This document shows positions 17,706 through 25,282 of a DNA stretch of 51,249 bases, in pieces. A program made the position numbers and the translations under genes. How positions within the stretch are numbered: the stretch's first letter is position 1; the number at the start of each line of letters is the position of its first letter. Source of the DNA: Verrucomicrobiia bacterium (GTDB lineage Bacteria > Verrucomicrobiota > Verrucomicrobiia > Limisphaerales > JADLHS01). The stretch covers positions 1 to 51,249 of the forward strand of contig WYBW01000100.1 in the NCBI GenBank assembly GCA_011525685.1, read 5' to 3'. The notes under the pieces are model-generated. The model saw only the letters and a program-made list of their open reading frames with translations, ran no database searches and had not been told where the DNA came from.

Positions 17706-18818
17706 ATGACAGAAGACCTAAGTTCATCGCCATCCCCCACTCCGGTGCATGTCGTGGCCGAGGCCGCCGCCCGCGAGCCCGCCGCCTGTGGCACGTTTGC
17801 CCCCAGAGCGTTCGGCCACCGCCCGGTGCGGCCCCCGATTCGTCCGTCCCAACTTTCCGTGGCGCGGCTGGCGGTGCTGAACGCGCTACGCAATGCCTTT
17901 TGCTCGCGCTTGCTCGCGCTCTTCCTGCTGGCCCTGCTCGCCGGAAACGTGCGCGCTCAACTCATCCAAACCGAAGCGTTTAATTACCCTGACGGCCCGC
18001 TGGTCGGTGCGGAAGGTTCACCATGGGTGATCAATTATGCGGCCGCCAACCAGACTCAAGTCCTTGGGGGACGTTTGCACCTGACCCAGTCCGAGGGCGA
18101 AAGCGTGCGGCTGGACCTGCCGTCAAACCTCTCCACCGGCACGGTCTTTGCCCGATTTCAGGCGACCTTCGCCGAGCTTCCAACGGGCAACGGCAACTAT
18201 TTTGCGTTCTTTCGGCAGGCGGGTGTGGACAATCTCCGTGGCCGGCTATGGGTGTCCACTAACGGCGCGGCGCCAGGCAAATTCCGGCTCGGTTGCCTGA
18301 CCATTACTGGCGCGCCGACAATGATCCCGGCGAACCTCTCGTTGGACACGGCGTACACGCTGGTGCTTCGTTACAACATCACGAACTACACGACGACGCT
18401 GTGGATCAATCCCGCGCATGAGGACGACACGGCCCTGCGCGCGGACAACACCTATCTTGAAGGCAGCATGAGTCACAGTGTGGGACATTTCGGTTTCAAA
18501 CAGGTCGCCAGCTATGAAGCGAAGGCGCACGGGATGGGGAGCCTTTATGTGGATAATCTCGCCATTGGCCGCACTTTCTACGATGTGTGGAACGACCCGC
18601 AAATCACCTCCATCACCCGGTTGCCGAATTATCATGTTCACCTGACCGCCGCCGGAATTCCCACCACGAACTATCTGATCCTTGCCAGCACCAATCTGGC
18701 GACGTCCAATTGGACCGTCTTGGATGGCCTGCCCGCGGCGGCGGATGGCTCGTTCGAATTCACGGATGTAACTGCTCCAAGCCACCCCACCCGATTCTAT
18801 CAATTGCTCGCCCAATAA
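17706..18818 (+). CDS. Exported LamG/concanavalin-like protein
   Basis: A 370-aa protein. From about residue 85 it reads as a beta-sandwich ('ETEAFNYPDGPLVG'-like start as 'QTEAFNYPDGPLVG', 'SLYVDNLAIGRTF'), as in verrucomicrobial autotransporter-like or LamG-type exported proteins. It ends in the common C-terminal module 'YLILASTNL...NWT...FEFTDV...RFYQL'. Oddly, the hydrophobic signal segment (about 66-84, 'LLALFLLALLAGNVRA') is preceded by about 50 polar, proline-rich residues. Start choice: ATG 17706 fits the upstream palindrome spacing, while a GTG at 17859 would give a normal 36-residue signal peptide. It may be a fourth member of the secreted cluster under its own promoter. Confidence 0.78.
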   Translation: MTEDLSSSPSPTPVHVVAEAAAREPAACGTFAPRAFGHRPVRPPIRPSQLSVARLAVLNALRNAFCSRLLALFLLALLAGNVRAQLIQTEAFNYPDGPLVGAEGSPWVINYAAANQTQVLGGRLHLTQSEGESVRLDLPSNLSTGTVFARFQATFAELPTGNGNYFAFFRQAGVDNLRGRLWVSTNGAAPGKFRLGCLTITGAPTMIPANLSLDTAYTLVLRYNITNYTTTLWINPAHEDDTALRADNTYLEGSMSHSVGHFGFKQVASYEAKAHGMGSLYVDNLAIGRTFYDVWNDPQITSITRLPNYHVHLTAAGIPTTNYLILASTNLATSNWTVLDGLPAAADGSFEFTDVTAPSHPTRFYQLLAQ

Positions 18819-19131
18819 TCGCGCAGCCAGCACGGCGACATCTGACCATCCCCCGTCTCCACCAACCTGCGCGTCGCGTCCTCTCGCTCCGCAGGAAGGA
18901 AGGTGGCAGAGGCAGTAGCACCCGAGCGCGGAGCCTACGAAGCAAACTCGGCGATGGCCTCTCTGGCGCGAATCTTCAGTGTGCATCTGAACGTTGTCCG
19001 TCCTCCCAAGCACTACTGCTGCGGAGGGTGGACCGACATCCTACACGCATCCCCAGCTCTCTCCTCCGTCCTAACGCCCACCGGCTGTGCAGGATCAGAA
19101 GGCACGGAGTGCGCTGGTCGCGAACGCCTCG
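18819..19131. other. Intergenic region between convergent genes
   Basis: 313 bases between the secreted LamG-like gene (+) and the NarL-type regulator gene (-). Several short reading frames cross it but none has protein-like features. I see no strong rho-independent terminator (no G+C hairpin with a T-run) and no repeat shared with other parts of the window. Confidence 0.4.
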
Positions 19132-19755
19132 TCAGGTTCGCGAGCTCAACGCCTCCAGTGCGCGCAGAGTGGCGGCGCTGCGGGTTTCCACTCCAAGTTT
19201 GGCGAAAATTTCCAGCAAATGCTTCTTCACCGTGGATTCGCTGATGCCGAGAATCGTGGCGATGTCGCCGTTGGTCTTGCCTTGGGCCACCCAGAGCAGG
19301 ACTTCGGCGACGCGCGGCGTCAAGTCCAGTTGCAGCAGCGGTTGATACGAGGAGAAGTCCGGCTTGAACTCGCGCTGCGCCGTCTGCTCGGAGCGCAGCA
19401 GGCGCGCCGCAATGGCGTGAAGCAGATCCTTCTTGGCCACCGGCTTGGTCAGGTAATCGTCGGCACCCAGGTTCATGCCGCTACGCAGGTCGGCTTTTTC
19501 ACCCTTGGCGGTCAGAAAGATGAACGGGATGGAGGCGGTGTCCTCGTCCTGGCGCAACGCTTCCAGCACGCCGTGGCCGTCCAACTCGGGCATCATCACG
19601 TCGCACAGAATCAGGTCCGGCTTTTCGCGCTTTGCCATTTCCAGACCGATGCGGCCATTCTCCGCGCCGAGGGGTTGAAACTTTTCGAGCTTCAGAATCG
19701 TCAACAGATTCCGCCGCATTTCCGGTTCGTCTTCGATTACGAGGATTTGTTTCAT
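19132..19755 (-). CDS. NarL/LuxR-family response regulator
   Basis: A 207-aa cytoplasmic regulator. The receiver domain (1-120) has E8/D9, phospho-acceptor Asp52 in 'LILCDVMMPELDG', Thr82 in 'FLTAKG' and Lys104 in 'YLTKPV'. The C-terminal LuxR-type helix-turn-helix (about 143-205) carries 'LTPRVAEVLLWVAQGKTNGDIA' followed by 'GISESTVKKHLLEIFAKLGVETR', the classic pattern. The frame is open further upstream, but ATG 19755 (MKQILVIEDEPE) begins exactly at the first receiver strand. It lies 16 bases after the multi-PAS histidine kinase stop, so the two form a two-component operon. The target genes are unknown. Confidence 0.92.
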   Translation of the reverse strand: MKQILVIEDEPEMRRNLLTILKLEKFQPLGAENGRIGLEMAKREKPDLILCDVMMPELDGHGVLEALRQDEDTASIPFIFLTAKGEKADLRSGMNLGADDYLTKPVAKKDLLHAIAARLLRSEQTAQREFKPDFSSYQPLLQLDLTPRVAEVLLWVAQGKTNGDIATILGISESTVKKHLLEIFAKLGVETRSAATLRALEALSSRT

Positions 19756-19771
19756 GAGCGTTGAGAGAGCG

Positions 19772-22700
19772 TCAGGGGTGCGAGTGGATGGTGCCGAACA
19801 TCGGCAATCGTACGGTGACGGTGGTCCCGCCGCCAACCGTGCTTTCGATCTTGATCCTGCCGCGATGGAGTTCCACGCAGCGCTTGACGATGGTAAGGCC
19901 AAGACCCGTGCCCGGCACCTGGCCCGCATTGCGCCCGCGATGAAACGCGCTGAACATCCGCTCCAAGTCCGGTTCGGGAATTCCCATGCCTCGATCGCAG
20001 ATGCGGCAGACCGCGTCGTGGCCGTCGCGTTCGATGCCGAACTGCACCGGGCTGCCCTCGGGCGAGAATTTCACGGCGTTGGACAACAGGTTGGTGAAGA
20101 CGTGCTGGAGCAATCGTTCGTCGGCGAAACCCTGTGTTGCTTCGTTGGGGATGGAAATTTCCACCGGGCACTTGTTGTTCATGGCCGACTGCAGTTCATC
20201 CACGATCCGCCGGCAGAAGAGATTCAAATCCAGGTCGGCCGGTTTGAAATCCATCTTGCCGGCCTCGACCATGCCGAGCAGCAGCACCTCTTCCATCAGA
20301 TTGGCCATGCGCCGCGAGTTCTTCTGGATGGACTGCAATTGCTCGCGCCGTTCCTCCGGCGCCAGTTGCTCGAGATATGAATCCAGGATTTCCGCGGAGG
20401 ACATGATGACGCCCAGCGGGGTGCGGAATTCGTGCGACACCATCGAGACGAAGTTGCTCTTGAGCTGGCCGAGTTCCTTCTCGCGGGCGAGCGTGCGGAG
20501 CAGTTCCGTCTCCGCTTTCTTGCGGTCGGTGATGTCCAGGGCAAACGTCAGCACATGCGGTTCGCCATTCAGCTCGATGATGTCGGCGGAGAGCAACATT
20601 GTGAAGACGACGCCGTGCTTGTCGCGCAGGTCGCGTTCCTGATGGCGGATGGAGCCGGTTCGTTGGAGTTCACGCCAGAAATCTTCCCGCTCCCGCAAAT
20701 TCACCCACAAACCCAGGTCGGTGGAGGTGCGGCCGATGATTTCTTCGCGCCGATAACCGCCCCAGGCCAGGACGGCCTCGTTGACCTCGACAAAGCGGCC
20801 GTCGCTGATGCGGGCGATGGTGATGAGCACCGGGCTGGCATGAAACGCCGCGCTGAAACGTGCCTCGCTTTCCCGCAACCGCGCCGCGCTGGCGCGCAGT
20901 TCGGTCTCGGCCTTCTTGCGGTCGGAAATGTCGTTGACGGATGCCTGGATGATCCGGCGTCCGGCCCATTCGACGCGGGTTAGAATGACTTCCAGTGGGA
21001 CTTCGTGGCCGTTGACGTGGCGGGCCACCCACTCGAACCGGGCGCTGCCCCTGGCCAGGCACTCGCGGATGTACTGTTGGGAGAGTTCCGTGCTGGGCTG
21101 GCCGTCCGGCTGAAAGGGTGGTGAAGTGTCGCGCGGATGTCGGCCGATCAATTGCTCCGGCGAGTCGTAGCCCAGGATGCGGGCCGCCGCGGAATTGACC
21201 TGGAGGTATTGATGTTCGTCGTGGAGCATGACGCCCAGACTGGACCCCTCGAAGAGGGCGCGGAATTTCTCCTCTGATTCCTTCAGGGCCTGCTCGGCTC
21301 GTTTGCGTTCGATGGCCTGGGCAATTTGGGACGCCACGAACGTGAGGATCTGCTTTTCCGTTTCGCCGTAGGCCTGCTTGTCGCGGTAGGATTGCAACGC
21401 CATCACACCGATCCGTTTGTCCTGCACGATCAAGGGCACCCCGAGCCACACGGCCGCCGGCGAGCCGATTTCCGAATAGAGTGCCTCCTGGGTACCGTCC
21501 GCGACCATGCCGTAGCCGCCGGCCTTCCCGTGAAGAATGTTGTCCTCCGTGGCCACCAGGGATTTGCCGGTGCGCAGCACATAACCGGTCAGGCCCTGGG
21601 AGAGTTTCATCGGCGCCGGCTGGGTGTCGCGTTCGTCCACAAAGTAGGGGAAGCTGAAAACTTCCCCGTCCGGCTCGAGCACGGCGATGTAAAAATTCTC
21701 GGCCGCCATCAAGCCTTTGACGATCTCATGAATCTGGCGGTAGAGGCCCTTGAGGTCCCGGGCCGTGTGCGCCGCCTCGGAAATCTCGTAGGTGGCTTGC
21801 TGAATCATCTCGCGGCGCTGACGCTCGGTGTTGTCAATGATGCTGGCGCGGAGCAGATTCCGACCCTCCGCCGGCAGCCGGACGAGGCGGACCTCGGTGG
21901 GCACCAACCGGCCGCTGGAGTGGCGGTGCGTCCAGTCGAAGACCGGCGTGCGACCTGAGAGCGCCTCCTGGATTTTTTCCAGGGCCACCTCCGCGGTGCG
22001 CCGTCCATCCGCCTGATACTCGGGGCTCACCTCGACCGGTGTCAGCCGGGTCAAGGTCTCGGCATCGCAGCCATAGAGCCGGCAGGCGTGGGCGTTGCCG
22101 CTCAGAAATCGGCCCGTGTCGCCGTCGAACACGACGATGGCCTCGGGGGCGTGCTCGACCAGAATCTGGGCGCGGGCTTCGCTGGCGGTGAGTTCCGCCG
22201 TCCGCTCGGCAATGCGGCGCTCGAGTGACGCGTTGAGCCTTTGAATTTCATCGTGGGCTTTCTTGCGGTCGGTGATGTCCGCCACCGATCCCACGTGGTA
22301 CAACACCCGCCCGGAAGCCGGGTCGCGGATGGCCAGGCTGTTGGACAACCCCCACCAGTGTTGGCCGTCGCGCCGCACGTATTCGATCTCCTGGTTTCGG
22401 AACGCGCCGTCGCGCGCCAGCAGTTCCAACAACCGCGCGCGATCAGCCGTGTTGGAGTAAAGCAGTTCGCGCGGCATCTGCCGGATTTCCTCCAGCGACT
22501 CGAAACCGCACATGCGCAGGTAGGCGCGGTTGGCGAAGATCAACTCGTGGTTCGGGCCGGTGCGGTAAATCCCCTCGGAGATGTTGTCGGCCACCGAGGC
22601 CAGCAACTGCTGGCTCTCGCGCAGTTCACTTTCCGCCTGCTTGCGCTCGGTGATGTCGCGGGACACAACCACGTGCAGCCGGTGGCCGTTGGCTTGGATG

Positions 22701-23086
22701 GGCGTGGTCAACACTTCCAGGGGCACCGTCTGGCCGTCCATCCGGCGGGCAGTCCACTCGAACCGATGGCTGCCTTGGGTGACGGCCAGCGCCGAAATCT
22801 CGGCGGCCTTTTCCGCGGAGGGCCGTCCGTCCGGTTGCACCGCGGGCGAAAGTTCGGAGGGGCTTTTCCGCAACAGCGCCTCCTTGCTGGCGGAACGCAT
22901 CAGCTTCACCGCCGCCTGGTTGCAATCCACGAACACACCGGCCGCCGGATCAAAGAGCATGATCGCGTCGGCGCTGCGTTCGAAGAGCAGTCGGAACATG
23001 GGTTCATTCTCCATGAAACCGCCGGCTCTGGCATTGGGCCGTTCGGCCCATTTACGGGAACTGCGCGCGAGGTTATTCATCTTCAC
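19772..23086 (-). CDS. Soluble multi-PAS/GAF sensor histidine kinase
   Basis: A 1104-aa kinase without membrane segments, so it senses inside the cell. In order: PAS (about 30-140, 'MFRLLFERSADAIMLFD'), PAS (about 155-270, 'ISEGIYRTGPNHELIFANRA'), PAS (about 305-425), GAF (about 435-600, with 'AAVWLGVPLIVQDKRIGVMA'), PAS (about 615-735), PAS (about 745-865), HisKA with H-box 'SHEFRTPLG' (His885), and HATPase_c with N-box 'LLSNAVKFS', G1 'DRGMGIP' and G2 'GTGLGL'. Repeated 'DITDRKKAETEL' linkers join the PAS units. It is the upstream partner of the NarL-type regulator 16 bases on. ATG 23086 is used; ATG at residue 25 (MENEPMFRLL) is a possible alternative. Confidence 0.93.
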   Translation of the reverse strand: MKMNNLARSSRKWAERPNARAGGFMENEPMFRLLFERSADAIMLFDPAAGVFVDCNQAAVKLMRSASKEALLRKSPSELSPAVQPDGRPSAEKAAEISALAVTQGSHRFEWTARRMDGQTVPLEVLTTPIQANGHRLHVVVSRDITERKQAESELRESQQLLASVADNISEGIYRTGPNHELIFANRAYLRMCGFESLEEIRQMPRELLYSNTADRARLLELLARDGAFRNQEIEYVRRDGQHWWGLSNSLAIRDPASGRVLYHVGSVADITDRKKAHDEIQRLNASLERRIAERTAELTASEARAQILVEHAPEAIVVFDGDTGRFLSGNAHACRLYGCDAETLTRLTPVEVSPEYQADGRRTAEVALEKIQEALSGRTPVFDWTHRHSSGRLVPTEVRLVRLPAEGRNLLRASIIDNTERQRREMIQQATYEISEAAHTARDLKGLYRQIHEIVKGLMAAENFYIAVLEPDGEVFSFPYFVDERDTQPAPMKLSQGLTGYVLRTGKSLVATEDNILHGKAGGYGMVADGTQEALYSEIGSPAAVWLGVPLIVQDKRIGVMALQSYRDKQAYGETEKQILTFVASQIAQAIERKRAEQALKESEEKFRALFEGSSLGVMLHDEHQYLQVNSAAARILGYDSPEQLIGRHPRDTSPPFQPDGQPSTELSQQYIRECLARGSARFEWVARHVNGHEVPLEVILTRVEWAGRRIIQASVNDISDRKKAETELRASAARLRESEARFSAAFHASPVLITIARISDGRFVEVNEAVLAWGGYRREEIIGRTSTDLGLWVNLREREDFWRELQRTGSIRHQERDLRDKHGVVFTMLLSADIIELNGEPHVLTFALDITDRKKAETELLRTLAREKELGQLKSNFVSMVSHEFRTPLGVIMSSAEILDSYLEQLAPEERREQLQSIQKNSRRMANLMEEVLLLGMVEAGKMDFKPADLDLNLFCRRIVDELQSAMNNKCPVEISIPNEATQGFADERLLQHVFTNLLSNAVKFSPEGSPVQFGIERDGHDAVCRICDRGMGIPEPDLERMFSAFHRGRNAGQVPGTGLGLTIVKRCVELHRGRIKIESTVGGGTTVTVRLPMFGTIHSHP

Positions 23087-23202
23087 GTCAACCTGAATCG
23101 CTTGATCGTCTGCGGCTCGATGCCGGGATGAAGTTGATGGACTAGATCATTCTCGCGTCCCGGGCGTGGCCGTCAAGCGTGGAACCAGAAACGAACAATG
23201 CC

Positions 23203-23592
23203 ATGACCACCGTGATTGCCAATGCTGGAAACGCCGGTGAAACCCGGCCTTTCCCCGGACGGGGGCGATGGATCGTGCCCCCGCCGAAGCGGACTGTGGG
23301 CCGGCTGCCGGCGGCTTCCTTGCTCCTGCCGGTGACGCCGCAGAATCGCTCGCGCCTCCGCGCCTTGCGCCAGGCGGAAATGAAAGCCTGGAATGAGCGC
23401 CCGCGCGCAACGCCCGCAACCCCTGACCCGCGGGACAACCTGACCGTGGAAAAGGAGCGACGTGACCGCCGGGCCTTTGCCCTCGTGGCCTTCCTGGCCG
23501 TCGCCACTGTGGCGGTAAGCCTCTGGAAGTCCACATCCTTCTTGGAAATCTGGATGGGATTCGTTCACCTGCTCCGTCACGTGGTGGGATGA
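23203..23592 (+). CDS. Small single-pass membrane protein, unknown
   Basis: A 129-aa product (from ATG 23203; an in-frame GTG at 23179 would add 8 residues). The N-terminal 90 residues are basic and proline/arginine-rich. A membrane segment follows ('AFALVAFLAVATVAVSLW', about 91-108), then a short amphipathic tail. It is divergent from the PAS kinase and convergent with the unknown protein at 23724. Minus-strand frames over the same bases lack such features. No family recognised. Confidence 0.5.
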   Translation: MTTVIANAGNAGETRPFPGRGRWIVPPPKRTVGRLPAASLLLPVTPQNRSRLRALRQAEMKAWNERPRATPATPDPRDNLTVEKERRDRRAFALVAFLAVATVAVSLWKSTSFLEIWMGFVHLLRHVVG

Positions 23593-23723
23593 GGTCTTGC
23601 TTGCGACAGACGGTGCGCCGAAGGTGAGCTTCCGGTTCATCCGTGCTTTTCGCGCGATGGAGGTTGAAGCGACTTCGGCGCGGTTGCCGTGTCGCTGGTG
23701 GGCGGCCAAGCGGGGAGGCGCGT

Positions 23724-24122
23724 TCAGGGAATGAAGTCCCGGACAAACGTCAGGTAGCCGTGGTGCCCGCCTGTCTTGGTGTGGCGCTCCACGGAACGGT
23801 TCAGTTCACGAAGGTACTCCACGAGGTTTTCGACGGTGACTGGATTCGTGTTGCCAGCGGCCACGCCTTTAAGGGGCGCAGGTCCGGAGGTCAGGAGTTT
23901 CTCGCACACCTCATGGACGGCCTTGAAGGTGTCCAGGTCCAAACCGGTCAGGGCGGCCGGCTTCGGGTCGCGGCCACGAAGCCGCGCGCGGTAATGCTGA
24001 TACGCAGCGTCGTAGGCGCGGCCAGCCGTGTAGTCGTTCATCGTCTCGTGCTGGCGCCAGACGTTCAGGATGGCGCTCTCAAGTTCCCGCAAGGCGGGCA
24101 GGTCAGAATCTTTCCAGTTCAT
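23724..24122 (-). CDS. Unknown 132-aa protein
   Basis: A soluble, mostly helical protein (MNWKDSDLPALRELESAILN...), with tyrosine-rich 'YTAGRAYDAAYQHYRARLRG' and a C-terminal 'GHHGYLTFVRDFIP'. It starts 16 bases after the stop of the duplicated-domain protein (24139-25209) on the same strand, so the two probably form an operon. No domain recognised. The consistent reading frame and linkage support it as a real gene. Confidence 0.62.
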   Translation of the reverse strand: MNWKDSDLPALRELESAILNVWRQHETMNDYTAGRAYDAAYQHYRARLRGRDPKPAALTGLDLDTFKAVHEVCEKLLTSGPAPLKGVAAGNTNPVTVENLVEYLRELNRSVERHTKTGGHHGYLTFVRDFIP

Positions 24123-24138
24123 CGTTGGCAGGTGAATC

Positions 24139-25209
24139 CTAGAACGGCCCTTTGGGCAGACGCCAGTCGCGATTGCTGACGGGCTTTTCTTTGGGCGGGA
24201 TCACGTCTTCGGGGTATGCCTGTGCGCGCTTGGCACGCTCTTCGTCCGTGGCGTAGTAGCGCAACCAAAGCTGCATGTCGTCCTCGCCCCAACTTCCGAG
24301 GAAGTCGTGATACCAGCCGCCGCGCGGGTTGCGACCGGGAAGGTGCGCGGGGTCGCGCAAGCCGCGTTCCCAGAGTTCCGCGTAAAGTTCACAATCCGTC
24401 AGATGATCGGTGTGCAATACATAGAAGCCTTGCAGGGAGAGGTTGTGAAGCAGTTCCCAGAGAATGGGCGTGAGGGTTTCGTCGGTGATTTCGGCGGGTG
24501 GCAGCAGCGGGATGTTCTTTGCCGCAAGCTGTTGGGCCGGTGGCGTGCAGTTCTCGGGGTGCAGGCCGTCCACTTCGGATTCATCCGAAGGCGGAGGATC
24601 AAACGGCGAATCACCGGACATTGAGTCACTTTGTGCCGCGGCGATTTCGCGATCCACTGCCACGAGACCAAGCGGATCGGATTCGTCATCGCTCGCCTCT
24701 TCCGGCGGATCATCATCACCGGGCAACCAACCGGCGTGGGCCTCCAGAGGCATTGGCGGCAGGGGCAGATGACGGTCGCGGTCGTAGGGTGGGTCTTCGT
24801 GCGGTGGGATGACTTCCCCGGGCGACAACGGCACGCGGTCAGCCTCCTCGGCGTAATAACGCAGCCAGATCTCCTCTTGGGTCATGCCTTTGGCGTTGAG
24901 TTCGGAGACGATCAACGTGGTGTTGGTTTCCGCCTCGGGTGGAATGTCCGCGATCGGTTCGTCGAGCCATTGATTCCACACTAAAGTGTAGAGTTCGCGG
25001 TCGCTCAGGTGATCCGTGGCGTGAAAGAAGAAGCGGCGCGCGGCGGCGGCGTAGAGCAATTCCCACAAGCGGCCCGGCAACTGGCGATCGTCCAACTCGT
25101 CCGGCGGTAGCGGGGTGTAACCCAGCCGTGCCAGAATCTCGCGCGGGGTTCGCTCCTCGCAATCCTCGGCGGGGTCGAAACATTCGAGAGGGGGGTCCGG
25201 CATGCGCAA
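24139..25209 (-). CDS. Unknown protein with two copies of one domain
   Basis: A 356-aa soluble, acidic protein made of two related halves joined by a D/E/P/S-rich linker (about 155-230). Shared blocks: 'LWELL' (48-52) and 'LWELLHNL' (250-257); 'HATDHLSDRELY' (63-74) and 'HTDHLTDCELY' (266-276); 'IWLRYYAEEADR' (114-125) and 'LWLRYYATDEER' (314-325); 'VIPPHEDPPYDRDRHLP' (133-149) and 'VIPPKEKPVSNRDWRLP' (336-352). Conserved His, Asp and Arg residues suggest a binding or catalytic role, but I do not recognise the fold. An ATG two codons downstream is an alternative start. It is the first gene of a small minus-strand operon with the 132-aa unknown. Confidence 0.75.
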   Translation of the reverse strand: MRMPDPPLECFDPAEDCEERTPREILARLGYTPLPPDELDDRQLPGRLWELLYAAAARRFFFHATDHLSDRELYTLVWNQWLDEPIADIPPEAETNTTLIVSELNAKGMTQEEIWLRYYAEEADRVPLSPGEVIPPHEDPPYDRDRHLPLPPMPLEAHAGWLPGDDDPPEEASDDESDPLGLVAVDREIAAAQSDSMSGDSPFDPPPSDESEVDGLHPENCTPPAQQLAAKNIPLLPPAEITDETLTPILWELLHNLSLQGFYVLHTDHLTDCELYAELWERGLRDPAHLPGRNPRGGWYHDFLGSWGEDDMQLWLRYYATDEERAKRAQAYPEDVIPPKEKPVSNRDWRLPKGPF

Positions 25210-25282
25210 ATCATAACAAGAGTTGGACGGAAGGGAAGCTTGAGTCCCGGCCGAAAGCCAGGTAAGCAGAGAAGGCGTTGCG

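Noticed and set aside
24216..24251. Partial match to the 19-bp palindrome (CTGTGCGCGCTTGGCACG)
   Set aside because: The right arm lacks the final CACAG, it lies mid-gene in the duplicated-domain protein, and the TTCYCA and TA-rich parts are absent.
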